DNA of 64,000 nt from an uncultured Dialister sp. (GTDB taxonomy: Bacteria; Bacillota; Negativicutes; Veillonellales; Dialisteraceae). Shown piece after piece: positions 25,813 through 34,654 of this stretch. The stretch spans positions 124,001 to 188,000 of the forward strand of contig URIB01000001.1 of the NCBI GenBank assembly GCA_900547785.1. Reading direction: 5' to 3'. Numbering within the stretch: position 1 is the first letter of the stretch; each line of letters starts with the position of its first letter. Under the pieces are notes generated by a model, which was not told the origin of the DNA, ran no database searches, and saw only the letters and a list, made by a program, of their open reading frames with translations. A program made the position numbers and the translations under genes.

Positions 25813-26778
25813 ATGGCTATGAATATCCGGAACTGTTTGTCAGCTACTCTGGTTCCTCTTTTGATTGCCGCCGGTCTGGGATGCACCGGATGCGGTATAT
25901 GCGGAATACAAGAGAAAGAATCGGCGGTGCAGCAGTTATATGGGGTGGCTGATTTGGAAACTTTAGTTAAGTCACATCCGAAGTACAGTGAGTATTTCAA
26001 GCGGGAATCGGAATATCATCATTTGCTTGTGCAATATAAAAATGAACAGAAGAAATTGATTGAGATTTCTTCCCGGCAAGCGGATATTAGAGCGGCCGTA
26101 AAAGACCAAAGTTTGCGATTGGCGGCGGAAAATGAACTGAAGCTTCGCATTCGCCGAAAAGAAGAGGAAATTAATAAAAAGTTACACGGTTTATATACTG
26201 AAATAGAAAGCAAGCACCATCGAAAAGGCGGAAGTCATAATTTAGAAAGTTTGACACCTGAAGAACGGGCACATATAGCAAATTTACAGATGAAATTGGC
26301 AGTGTTGGGCGTGTCCGGCGAAGAAAAAGAAAAGGTAAAAGAAGAATTGCAAGCTTTTTTAGATGCCCGCATATTCCCCTCTTTTTCCGCAAGGAGCGAC
26401 TGGAGTCAAGACGAAATCAGAATCATGACCGCTGCCAAGGAAACGGGGAAGTCGGAGCTGGATGCTTATGCACAGTCAGAGGCGGAGAAAATGAGAACCC
26501 GTCTGGAAACGGACAGACAAGAAGCGGTACGGCAGATAGAACAAAATCTGTTTCATACGGGGGCTGCCCCATTTAATGAACAGTGGCAGATGCAGTTGGA
26601 AATCAAACAAAAAGAAATGGCAGCTTTAAAAGAAAGTATTATGGAAGATATTCGCCGGGAAGCAGGGCGAGTGGCTTCCGAGAAAAATTTGAAGATGATA
26701 TTTTCCAAATATCGGGCGAATATCAATGCAGTAGATGTAACTGCCGAAATGGCAGGACGGATGATAAATAGATCCTGA
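25813..26778 (+). CDS. Long OmpH-like coiled-coil protein, likely lipoprotein
   Basis: A 321-residue protein with a hydrophobic N-terminus (NCLSATLVPLLIAAGLGC) and Cys residues at a possible lipobox. The body is mostly charged coiled coil. Its ends look like OmpH: YGVADLETLVKSHPKY at the start, and a final segment (VASEKNLKMIFSKYRANINA) matching the equivalent VASKRGLSLVVDKAAVIYGG of the previous gene. It is nearly twice Skp length, probably by a second coiled-coil section. It starts three bases after the previous stop with a weak ribosome binding site, so it may be coupled. Confidence 0.72.
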   Translation: MAMNIRNCLSATLVPLLIAAGLGCTGCGICGIQEKESAVQQLYGVADLETLVKSHPKYSEYFKRESEYHHLLVQYKNEQKKLIEISSRQADIRAAVKDQSLRLAAENELKLRIRRKEEEINKKLHGLYTEIESKHHRKGGSHNLESLTPEERAHIANLQMKLAVLGVSGEEKEKVKEELQAFLDARIFPSFSARSDWSQDEIRIMTAAKETGKSELDAYAQSEAEKMRTRLETDRQEAVRQIEQNLFHTGAAPFNEQWQMQLEIKQKEMAALKESIMEDIRREAGRVASEKNLKMIFSKYRANINAVDVTAEMAGRMINRS

Positions 26779-26792
26779 CAGGAGGAAACGGA

Positions 26793-27242
26793 ATGAGCAA
26801 GGCTTCATGGAAGAAATTGGCATGCATAGGATTTGTTTCTGCTGCAGCCTTAGTTTCGGGTTGTGGAAATGCAAATAAAGTGGCAGTGGTGGATGTGCAA
26901 AAACTGCAGCAGGAATCTGCACAGATACAGGCTATACAAAAAGAAATCACGGATAAAGATGTAGAGATTCAAAAGCGGATTGATGCGGACTTCCAATCCG
27001 GAATATCAGAGGAAGACATGCAAAAAAAGCTGCAGGAAGCGCAACAGGAGAGAATGATTTTTATGCAAAGCAAGCAAAATCAGATGAAATCTCTTGTCGA
27101 GTCACAATGTGCCGTTGTTGCTAAAGAAAAGAATATCGGTATTGTTATGCATCAAAAAGTAGTGCCTGCAGGCGCAGTGGATATTACGGAAGAAGTTTTA
27201 GCCAAGCTGAACGGTCATACATCTTCTGATACTAAAAAGTGA
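26793..27242 (+). CDS. OmpH-like lipoprotein
   Basis: A 149-residue protein with a clear lipobox, LVSGC, at about residues 20-24, so it should be lipid-anchored. The mature part starts with the OmpH strand KVAVVDVQKLQQES, has a coiled-coil arm (about 45-105) and ends with an OmpH-like strand (NIGIVMHQKVVPAGAVDITE). It is the third OmpH-like gene of the set. The ATG at 26793 has AGGAGG eight bases upstream, and lpxD begins seven bases after the stop. Confidence 0.82.
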   Translation: MSKASWKKLACIGFVSAAALVSGCGNANKVAVVDVQKLQQESAQIQAIQKEITDKDVEIQKRIDADFQSGISEEDMQKKLQEAQQERMIFMQSKQNQMKSLVESQCAVVAKEKNIGIVMHQKVVPAGAVDITEEVLAKLNGHTSSDTKK

Positions 27243-27249
27243 GGACAGA

Positions 27250-28275
27250 ATGAAGAAAACCGTATCGGAGATAGCCGATTTTGTCGGTGGGAAACTGTAT
27301 GGAGACGGCTCCTTGGTGATTGAAGATGTAAGGAGTGCGGAAAGGGCGGAATCCATGCATGTGACTTTTGCCAGAGGAATATATGCAGAACATATAGAAG
27401 AGATGCAGGCAGGGGTTATTTTGGTGGATGAACTGCCGGCACACTTCACAAAAAATCTGATTGTTGTAAAAGACTGCCGCCGTTCATTCGGTGAATTAAT
27501 TGATTTGTACCACCCGGAACCCGAATACACGGGAGCTGTACATTCGACAGCGGTGATAAGTGACACGGCCGTGTTGGGTAAACATGTAACCGTGATGGCC
27601 TATGCCGTTATAGATGACGGTGCGGTGATTGGTGACGATACGGTGATTTTTCCTTATGTATATATAGGGAAAAATGCAAAGGTGGGATCCGGCTGTGAGT
27701 TAAATCCTGGCGCGGTGGTTCACGAAAACAGCGTTCTCGGAGACCGGGTTGTTTTGCGGGCTCATGCAGTCATCGGCGGCCAGGGATTCGGTTTCTCTAC
27801 TGATGAACAGGGACGGCACACGCATATCCGGCAGTTAGGAAAAACTGTATTGAAAGATGATGTGGAAGTCGGAGCTTCCAGTGCGGTTGATAACGGAGCC
27901 ATGAATGATACGGTTGTCGGAAGAGGGACAAAAATAGATAATTTGGTTCATCTGGGACATAATGTGGAAGTGGGAGAGGATTGTTTTATTATCGCCCAAG
28001 TAGGGATTGCGGGCAGTAGCAAAATAGGAAACTCCTGTACTTTGGCCGGACAAACGGGGATTACCGGTCATATTCAAATTGCCGATCATGTAACGCTGGG
28101 TGGAAAAACCGGCGTACTCGGCGATATTGATAAGCCCGGAGTGTATGTCGGTTATCCGTGCAGACCGCACAGCGTTTGGGGAAGAGAACAGGTTATGATT
28201 ACCCGATTGCCGGATTTGATAAAAAGGGTCAAGCAATTAGAGAAAATACTTGCTGAAAAAAACGATAAAAAATAA
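27250..28275 (+). CDS. lpxD: UDP-3-O-acylglucosamine N-acyltransferase
   Basis: A 341-residue left-handed beta-helix acyltransferase of typical length. The N-terminal uridine-binding domain (about 1-100) is followed by hexapeptide repeats (about 105-310, for example AVLGKHVTVMAYAVIDDG), and the catalytic His lies in NLVHLGHNVEVG. It adds the second acyl chain in lipid A synthesis in the cytoplasm. Its presence shows that the cell makes LPS. The other lpx genes are not in the window. Confidence 0.95.
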   Translation: MKKTVSEIADFVGGKLYGDGSLVIEDVRSAERAESMHVTFARGIYAEHIEEMQAGVILVDELPAHFTKNLIVVKDCRRSFGELIDLYHPEPEYTGAVHSTAVISDTAVLGKHVTVMAYAVIDDGAVIGDDTVIFPYVYIGKNAKVGSGCELNPGAVVHENSVLGDRVVLRAHAVIGGQGFGFSTDEQGRHTHIRQLGKTVLKDDVEVGASSAVDNGAMNDTVVGRGTKIDNLVHLGHNVEVGEDCFIIAQVGIAGSSKIGNSCTLAGQTGITGHIQIADHVTLGGKTGVLGDIDKPGVYVGYPCRPHSVWGREQVMITRLPDLIKRVKQLEKILAEKNDKK

Positions 28276-28317
28276 TACAATAACAGGGGATTATTTTGTG
28301 TCTGCTGTTTCTAAAAA

Positions 28318-28340
28318 AGGTGCAGCTGCATCTTTTTTTA
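28318..28340 (+). terminator. Probable terminator after lpxD
   Basis: GGTGC-AGCT-GCATC, with a core 10-base palindrome TGCAGCTGCA, is followed by seven T. The short loop makes it less certain. Confidence 0.55.
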
Positions 28341-28377
28341 TTACATTGTAAAATGAAGTTGCGGAGTAAATAGGAAT

Positions 28378-29283
28378 ATGACTTATATTTTTTTAAAAGC
28401 GTTGAGCCGGCTGGCCTGTTGCTTACCCGAATCCGGCGCAAAAACAATGGGAAATATATTGGGGAGAATTTTTTGGTGCTTTGTTCCTCAACGAAGGAAA
28501 AAAATATCTTTACAAAATATACTGCGGGCAGGGATTACAACCGACCGCGCAAAGGCGGAGGAGATTTCTAAGAATGCGGCACTCCGTTTTGGACCTCTCG
28601 GCGTATCTATGCTCAGATTTCCTTTGTTAACAAAAGAAAATATTTCCGACTATGTGGTGATAAAAAATAAAGAAAAATTGGACGCCCTTGTTAAAGAAAA
28701 CAAAGGGTGCATTTTGGCAGCCAATCATTGCGGGAATTGGGAAATGGTGGGAGCCGGTTTGTCACTACATGGATATCCTCTACTGTCGGTGGGAATGAAG
28801 CAATCCAATGAAGGTTTCGATCAATTTATTTGTGAATATCGTGCCATGACGGGGCAGAAGATAGAATATAAGACGGGCGTCAGGGATATGCTCCGCCGCT
28901 TGAAAGAAGGATACTTTGTGGGACTTCTTTGCGATCAGGATCCGGGAAATACGGGAATACTTTCCGAATTGTTCGGACAAAAAACTTTGACGCCGACGGG
29001 GCCCGCTCATTTTTCCGTGATGACCGGATTACCGGTCATTACACTCTTCATTCATCAAACAGAGGATTGCAACTATGAAATCATCGCAGGGGATCCGATT
29101 TTACCGGATGCGGGAATGGGCAAAAAAGAAGCGGTACAAAAAATAACGGATACGCTTAATAAAAAGATCGAAGCATGGGTACGTACTTATCCGGAGGAGT
29201 GGTTCTGGATGCACAACCGTTGGAAATGGACGGATCGTTTACATCCTGAGTTGAAGGAGAACAAATCATGCAGTTGTCGGTAG
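28378..29283 (+). CDS. LpxL/HtrB-like lysophospholipid acyltransferase
   Basis: A 301-residue protein of the lipid A late acyltransferase family. The HX4E catalytic motif is NHCGNWE (His117, Glu122). The N-terminus has a membrane-associated segment (ILGRIFWCFVP), and PTGPAHFSVMTGLPVI and PEEWFWMHNRWK are family blocks. It probably adds a secondary acyl chain to lipid A at the inner membrane. The gene overlaps the next one by 16 bases. It lies 100 bases after lpxD, beyond a probable terminator. Confidence 0.88.
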   Translation: MTYIFLKALSRLACCLPESGAKTMGNILGRIFWCFVPQRRKKISLQNILRAGITTDRAKAEEISKNAALRFGPLGVSMLRFPLLTKENISDYVVIKNKEKLDALVKENKGCILAANHCGNWEMVGAGLSLHGYPLLSVGMKQSNEGFDQFICEYRAMTGQKIEYKTGVRDMLRRLKEGYFVGLLCDQDPGNTGILSELFGQKTLTPTGPAHFSVMTGLPVITLFIHQTEDCNYEIIAGDPILPDAGMGKKEAVQKITDTLNKKIEAWVRTYPEEWFWMHNRWKWTDRLHPELKENKSCSCR

Positions 29284-29993
29284 AGAAAGAAGAAATTGGA
29301 AATATTCCTTGTTATATGGTTTATCCACTAAAAGAAACGGGGAAATCCGCCGTTTTTTATCATGGATGGAGCAGCCGGGGAGAATTGCAATTGACAAGAG
29401 CCTCTTTACTGGCGCTTGAAGGATATACGGTTTGTGTTCCCGATGCGGTTCATCATGGAGAGAGAGGACCGCTTTCCGACTACTATACAATGGAAAGTTA
29501 TGATTTATTTTGGAAAACCATTTTTCAAAATACAGATGAATTTTCTTTTGTTCACCAATTTATTGATAAAAAAGGCTATGAAAAACCGGTCATTTTCGGA
29601 CATTCCATGGGTGGATTTTCGGTACTCGGCATTGCCGCCGCCTATGGAGATCGGATCACGGGAGCGGTATCGTTTAACGGGTCGGGGGACTGGGAACTGT
29701 CACACTTATTTATGCAAGCCCGATTCGGCATATCACTTGGAGAAAATTGGAAACTCTACGAAGAAGTAAAAAAACGTTCACCTTTGCATGACAAGGATCG
29801 TTTGAAAGGAGTACGGTTACTGTTGCTGAGCGGGGAAGATGATACGTCTGTAGACCCGAGGGCGCAAATGAATTTTTATCATACAATGAAAAATGAGGGG
29901 GCGGATGTAAAAAAAGTAACCTATCCCGGGCTCGGACATTTTGTAACGACGAATATGATGGATGAGGCTGTGAACTGGTTGAAGGACGAGTAA
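29268..29993 (+). CDS. Alpha/beta-hydrolase (esterase/peptidase-like)
   Basis: A 241-residue serine hydrolase with nucleophile elbow GHSMGGF (Ser near residue 112), an oxyanion region FYHGWSSRGE, an acidic residue in LSGEDDTSVDP and a final His in GLGHFVT. The substrate is unknown. Its ATG with GAAGGAG overlaps the acyltransferase gene, so the two are translationally linked. A link to lipid metabolism is inference only. Confidence 0.82.
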   Translation: MQLSVEKEEIGNIPCYMVYPLKETGKSAVFYHGWSSRGELQLTRASLLALEGYTVCVPDAVHHGERGPLSDYYTMESYDLFWKTIFQNTDEFSFVHQFIDKKGYEKPVIFGHSMGGFSVLGIAAAYGDRITGAVSFNGSGDWELSHLFMQARFGISLGENWKLYEEVKKRSPLHDKDRLKGVRLLLLSGEDDTSVDPRAQMNFYHTMKNEGADVKKVTYPGLGHFVTTNMMDEAVNWLKDE

Positions 29994-30030
29994 ATAAAAT
30001 ATATATCACAGTGAGAAAGGAGGTCGTTGT

Positions 30031-31221
30031 GTGAACAAAAGGAATATAGCGGTCTTGATTGCCAGTATGTTTTTGGTGTCTTCAGGATACACCATGGTCA
30101 TTCCTTTTTTACCTCTTTACTTACTGGATCTGGGAGTTCCGGCTGAAGAGATAGGTCTTTGGTCGGGACTTGTTTTTTCCATATGCTTTTTCATAGCAGG
30201 AATAATGAGTCCCTTTTGGGGAAAGCTGGCGGATTTGGGCGGTAAAAAGAAAATGGCAATCCGTGCTTCCGTGCTTCTGGGCGTTTCGTATCTTTTTTGC
30301 GGCATCAGCCAAAACGAATACCAATTATTGGCAGCCCGGGCGTTTCAAGGGGTGGCGAACGGCTATGTAGCGGCAGCGATGACAATTATTTCTGACAGTG
30401 CCGATCCGAAGAAAATAGGGGTTACTTTGGGATTTGCACAAACAGCACTGATTGTCGGAGGAATTTGCGGCCCGCTCATGGGCGGGGTGATTTCACACAT
30501 GGCGGGAATGAGAAATTCTTTTTTTATTTCCGCTCTTTTATTATGGCTTGTCAGTGCGGCTGTTATCTTTTTTGTTGCGGAACCGGCCATGAAACATGAC
30601 CGAAGCGGCACAGCGGAAAAAACATCTATGGCAGAAGATCTGAAGTATGCATACCGCAATGTCCGCCTCAGAGAACTTTTGATGATTTCATTTATGATTC
30701 AGTCTACGATTTTAATGATCCAGCCGGTAACCCCTTTATATGTAGGTGAACTTTTAGGCAGCATGGAAAAAGTAGAAATTGTTTCAGGATTCATCATGAG
30801 TGCAGGCGGAATTGCAGGAGCGCTGACAACAGCTCTGTGGGGAAAATTCGGACAAAGTCACGGCTATTATTTTGCGATGACGGTTACCATGATAAGCGCC
30901 GGCACATTAACGATGATACAGGCGATTCCCGGGCAAATATGGGGATTTGCGGCGTGTCAGTTCTTAATCGGCTGTTTCTTGGTAGGGGTCAATCCGTCCT
31001 TGAATGCGGCATTAGTAAAATATACGCCGGAATCTTTTCACGGGCGTGTGTTCGGATTGGCGACGGCGGCACAGCAATTCGGGAATATGGCAGGACCTCT
31101 TCTTGCTGCATGCATTATGTATACGGCTCTTTGGCATGTCTATGCCTTTGCAGGGGCGGTGCAAGTGATTGTAGGCGTTATGCTTTATTATAAATATGTC
31201 AAAAAGAGAGAATTAGAGTAA
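30031..31221 (+). CDS. MFS multidrug-type exporter
   Basis: A 396-residue major facilitator protein with about 12 membrane segments. The loop 2-3 motif reads GKLADLGGKKKMA, close to the GxLaDrxGrrxxl signature, and the motif C-like GPLMGGVISHMAG lies in segment 5, which points to a drug/proton antiporter. The start is GTG at 30031 with AAAGGAGG upstream. It lies 37 bases after the hydrolase and is closed by a strong terminator. Confidence 0.85.
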   Translation: MNKRNIAVLIASMFLVSSGYTMVIPFLPLYLLDLGVPAEEIGLWSGLVFSICFFIAGIMSPFWGKLADLGGKKKMAIRASVLLGVSYLFCGISQNEYQLLAARAFQGVANGYVAAAMTIISDSADPKKIGVTLGFAQTALIVGGICGPLMGGVISHMAGMRNSFFISALLLWLVSAAVIFFVAEPAMKHDRSGTAEKTSMAEDLKYAYRNVRLRELLMISFMIQSTILMIQPVTPLYVGELLGSMEKVEIVSGFIMSAGGIAGALTTALWGKFGQSHGYYFAMTVTMISAGTLTMIQAIPGQIWGFAACQFLIGCFLVGVNPSLNAALVKYTPESFHGRVFGLATAAQQFGNMAGPLLAACIMYTALWHVYAFAGAVQVIVGVMLYYKYVKKRELE

Positions 31222-31254
31222 AAAAGCCGGATGATAAGGATATCCGGCTTTTTG
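31222..31254 (+). terminator. Intrinsic terminator after the MFS gene
   Basis: The stem AAAAGCCGGAT / ATCCGGCTTTT encloses an eight-base loop and ends in five T. Confidence 0.92.
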
Positions 31255-31329
31255 AAAATGAAATGACGCATTCGCCGAACTGTGGTATCTTAAAAATAAA
31301 GAGAATTTTAATGAAGGAGGGAGGCTGGC

Positions 31330-32964
31330 ATGCAAGTCAGTTGTGAAGGGCAGGTTTATCAATTAAAAAATAATGCGACACCACAAGATTTATGGAACAT
31401 AGTGGGAAAGGATCGGACTTGGGAATCTGCCGTGCTTGCTGATTGTGAGGGGGAAATTATTGATTTCCAGACCCCCTTTCCGGGCGATACGTCAGTGAAA
31501 TGGATTCCTATGAATACACCGGCAGCGTACCGGGCGTATCAGCGGTCAGTGATTATGCTTCTGGTGATTGCCGTCAAAGAAATATATGGGGAAGAGGCGG
31601 ATGTCAAAATTAAACATACGCTCGGCTCTTCTTTATATTGTGAATTTAGCGATTCTCACGGACCGTTTCAAAAGGAATTGGACCTTCTGTACAAGAGAAT
31701 GAAGTCTATCGCGCAGGAGGGCAGGGACATCAGTCTGATGACTGTGACGAAAAAGCGGGCGGAAAATTTTTTAATCAAAAACGGAAGAATTAAAGATGCG
31801 GAGCTGTTGTCGCAAATCAATACCGATACCATCAATGTGAGCCAATGCGGAAATTATGTCGATTATTTTTTCGGGCCGATGCTTCCGGATATGAGTTATG
31901 CCAAAGTTTTTGGTTTGAAATCGTATGCCCCCGGTTTTTTATTGCAGCTGCCGCCACAGGGGAGTATGGAGCTGCAGCAAGTGGAGGAAGCGCCTCTATT
32001 TTCCAGGGCGTTTTTAGAAACGCAAAATTGGAGTGAATTGATTGGCTGCCACTCCTTGATAGACTTGAATAAAGCGATAGAAAATCATACGGTAGGGCAT
32101 TTAATTTCAGTGGCGGAAGCTTTTCATGAAAAGAAAATAGCGGAGCTGGCTGATAAAATTTGCTTGCAAAAGCCGGAAATCCGGCTGGTTTGTATAGCCG
32201 GTCCTTCTTCTTCCGGAAAGACGACCTTTATGAAGCGTCTGATTATTCATTTATGGGTGAACGGAGTCCGGCCGGTCATGTTGTCACTGGATGATTATTT
32301 CAGAAACAGAGAAGAAATGGATAGGAGCATTTGGGAAAGTCCGGAAGCTCTTGATTTGAATTTATTTGAAGAAACGGTGATGAAACTTTTAGAGGGAAAA
32401 GAGGTTTGTCTGCCCCATTTCAATTTCATAACCGGGAAAAAAGAGTGGGATGATAAGGCGACAAGGCTTGAAGAAGGGCAGCCGATCCTTGTCGAGGGTC
32501 TTCACGGATTAAATCCCGCTTTATCCTATTTCGTCCCCGGCTATCAATGTGTGCATGTATATTTGTCGGCGCTGACGCAAATTACAATCAATAACCATAA
32601 CAGAATTTCCACGTCGGATACCCGGCTTTTGCGACGCATAGTCAGAGATGCGGGTACGAGAGGGCATGACGTGGAAACCACACTGGCTCATTGGGAGTCT
32701 GTCCGTCAGGGGGAAGAAAAACATATTTTTTCTTTCCAAAACAGAGCCGATTTTATCTTTAACTCCGCCTTGATTTATGAATTGCCGGTCTTGAAAAAAC
32801 TGGCGAAGCCTTTACTGCAAACCGTAAGCAAAGAGAGCCCCGTATATCCTGATGCCCGGCGATTGCTCCGTTTTTTAGAACCGTTTTGTGAGTTGGATAC
32901 CGATTTAATTCCCGATAACTCTCTTTTAAGGGAATTTGTCGGTGATCGTCAGGCAGGAAAATGA
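31330..32964 (+). CDS. TGS-domain nucleoside (uridine) kinase
   Basis: A 544-residue protein in two parts. About 1-60 is a TGS domain and about 60-270 resembles the editing/second domain of threonyl-tRNA synthetase (for example SLYCEFSDSHGPFQKEL). About 285-500 is a uridine kinase with Walker A GPSSSGKTTF and VMLSLDDYFRNREE. This fusion is known in Firmicutes and Thermotogae as 'nucleoside kinase'; the TGS half is thought to be regulatory. The ATG at 31330 has AGGAGGGAGG just upstream. It has no close operon partner. Confidence 0.88.
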   Translation: MQVSCEGQVYQLKNNATPQDLWNIVGKDRTWESAVLADCEGEIIDFQTPFPGDTSVKWIPMNTPAAYRAYQRSVIMLLVIAVKEIYGEEADVKIKHTLGSSLYCEFSDSHGPFQKELDLLYKRMKSIAQEGRDISLMTVTKKRAENFLIKNGRIKDAELLSQINTDTINVSQCGNYVDYFFGPMLPDMSYAKVFGLKSYAPGFLLQLPPQGSMELQQVEEAPLFSRAFLETQNWSELIGCHSLIDLNKAIENHTVGHLISVAEAFHEKKIAELADKICLQKPEIRLVCIAGPSSSGKTTFMKRLIIHLWVNGVRPVMLSLDDYFRNREEMDRSIWESPEALDLNLFEETVMKLLEGKEVCLPHFNFITGKKEWDDKATRLEEGQPILVEGLHGLNPALSYFVPGYQCVHVYLSALTQITINNHNRISTSDTRLLRRIVRDAGTRGHDVETTLAHWESVRQGEEKHIFSFQNRADFIFNSALIYELPVLKKLAKPLLQTVSKESPVYPDARRLLRFLEPFCELDTDLIPDNSLLREFVGDRQAGK

Positions 32965-32972
32965 CGGGTAAA

Positions 32973-33001
32973 TTGATTATATCGAAATAATACGATATAA
33001 T
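32973..33001 (+). promoter_or_regulatory. Promoter of the thioredoxin reductase-like gene
   Basis: TTGATT (32973-32978) and a perfect TATAAT (32996-33001) are 17 bases apart, 31 bases before the start codon. Confidence 0.75.
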
Positions 33002-33032
33002 AAAACAAAGACATAAAATGGGAGGAAATAAG

Positions 33033-33953
33033 ATGGACATAGCAGATGTGATGATTATCGGCGGAGGACCTGCCGGTCTTAACGCGGCTTTATATGCGGT
33101 GAGAAAAGAGTTGACGACGACCCTGGTCAGTACAGATGTGGGCGGACAAATGCTTTTGACAAACGAAATAGAAAATTATCTCGGGTTTTCTTCGATATCC
33201 GGCTTTGAACTGACGGATAAGATGCAGGAACATGTCAAGCCATATCCCGTGCAGTTTGTAACCGCGCAGGTGAAATCTTTAGAAAAAGAAGAAAACGGTT
33301 ATTTTGTAGCCCATTTAGATGATGGAAAAACGCTTGCCGGGAAAACTTGTATCGTTACTGCAGGTAAGCGGAGCAGAACTTTAGATATTCCGGGAGAAAT
33401 GGAATATACGGGGCGCGGGGTCAGTTACTGCGCTACCTGTGACGGTCCTTTTTATAGAAATAAGACGGTGGCCGTTGTAGGCGGCGGAGACAGCGCGGTC
33501 CAGGCGGCTATCGAACTTTCCGTTATTGCCGAAAAAGTGTACCTGCTTGTCAGAAGCCGGATTCGTGCGGCGGAGATTGTAGTCAAACGGATGAATGAAA
33601 AAGAAAATATAGAAGTGCTTATGGAACATATTCCGCTGGAAGTGAAAGGAGAAAAGAAAATAACGGCAGTTCGCATCCGGAATAAGAAAGACGGAAAAGA
33701 GAGGGAGCTTTCGGTCGATGGATTTTTTGTAGAAGCCGGCGGATTACCGAATAACAGTTTTTTGCCGGAAGGGATCAAGAAAAATGAGCAGGGAGAAATT
33801 GTTACGGATAAGGAAGGCCGGACGAATATAGAAGGTCTTTTTGCGGCAGGTGATTTGACGGATTGCAAAAACAAGCAGATTATTATTGCAGCGGGAGAAG
33901 GCGCGGCGGCAGCATTGGCGGCCCATGATTATTTACTGAGGCGTGAATCATGA
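33033..33953 (+). CDS. trxB: Thioredoxin reductase-like flavoprotein
   Basis: A 306-residue FAD/NAD(P)H disulfide reductase of thioredoxin reductase length. FAD motif IIGGGPAGLNAA (8-19), redox-active CATC (Cys133-Cys136), NADPH motif VVGGGDSAVQAA and the C-terminal GLFAAGDLTD are all present. It would reduce thioredoxin or a related partner in the cytoplasm. The ATG at 33033 has GGGAGGAAAT upstream; the frame's earlier ATG (33018) overlaps that site. It overlaps nth by four bases. Confidence 0.88.
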   Translation: MDIADVMIIGGGPAGLNAALYAVRKELTTTLVSTDVGGQMLLTNEIENYLGFSSISGFELTDKMQEHVKPYPVQFVTAQVKSLEKEENGYFVAHLDDGKTLAGKTCIVTAGKRSRTLDIPGEMEYTGRGVSYCATCDGPFYRNKTVAVVGGGDSAVQAAIELSVIAEKVYLLVRSRIRAAEIVVKRMNEKENIEVLMEHIPLEVKGEKKITAVRIRNKKDGKERELSVDGFFVEAGGLPNNSFLPEGIKKNEQGEIVTDKEGRTNIEGLFAAGDLTDCKNKQIIIAAGEGAAAALAAHDYLLRRES

Positions 33954-34615
33954 GAGTGACTAAGGCAATAAAAGCCGAACAGCTACGCCGTTTATCGGAG
34001 CACTACAAGGACGAAGGCACCATGCTCCACTTTTCGAGTCCTTTTACATTGCTTGTGGCGGTTGTTTTATCAGCGCAATGTACGGATAAAAGGGTCAATA
34101 TCATTACAAACCGTATGTTTCCCCGGCTGGATACGCCGGCTAAAATGATACAACTCACACAGGCTGAAATGGAAAAGGAAATTCACGATTGCGGTTTATA
34201 TAAAGCAAAAGCAAAAAATCTTTTGGGATTGTCACGAATGATTTTAGAAGATTTCGGAGGGGAAGTCCCTGAAAGCTTTGACGACTTGGTGAAATTGCCG
34301 GGGGTCGGCAGAAAGACGGCCAACGTTGTACGGAGCGTAGCTTTCGGATATCCGGCGATTGCTGTGGATACGCATGTATTTCGTGTGTCCAACCGCTTGA
34401 AATTATCGATAGGAGATACGCCGGAAACCGTGGAAGAGGGACTAAAAAAAGCGATTCCCATGGAAGATTGGTCCGCGGCGCATCATTGGCTGATTTGGCA
34501 CGGGAGAAAAGTATGTCATGCCAGAAATCCGAGTTGTGAAACCTGTTTTTTGGCGGACATTTGCCCGTCCTCTGGCATAGAAGCGGGAAATCATAAAAGA
34601 AAAAATAGACAATAA
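33950..34615 (+). CDS. nth: Endonuclease III
   Basis: A 221-residue base-excision repair glycosylase/AP lyase. The helix-hairpin-helix LPGVGRKTANVV carries the catalytic Lys, and the Asp is in AVDTHVFRVSNR. The iron-sulfur cluster cysteines follow the C-X6-C-X2-C-X5-C pattern (CHARNPSCETCFLADIC). It removes oxidised pyrimidines. Its start overlaps trxB (ATGA). Confidence 0.95.
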   Translation: MRVTKAIKAEQLRRLSEHYKDEGTMLHFSSPFTLLVAVVLSAQCTDKRVNIITNRMFPRLDTPAKMIQLTQAEMEKEIHDCGLYKAKAKNLLGLSRMILEDFGGEVPESFDDLVKLPGVGRKTANVVRSVAFGYPAIAVDTHVFRVSNRLKLSIGDTPETVEEGLKKAIPMEDWSAAHHWLIWHGRKVCHARNPSCETCFLADICPSSGIEAGNHKRKNRQ

Positions 34616-34651
34616 AAAAGCGATTCACTGATGGCGGTGAATCGCTTTTTT
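34614..34651. terminator. Bidirectional terminator
   Basis: The stem AAAAAGCGATTCAC / GTGAATCGCTTTTT with an eight-base loop has A and T tracts on both sides. It separates nth from the convergent gene ending at 34655. Confidence 0.92.
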
Positions 34652-34654
34652 CAA

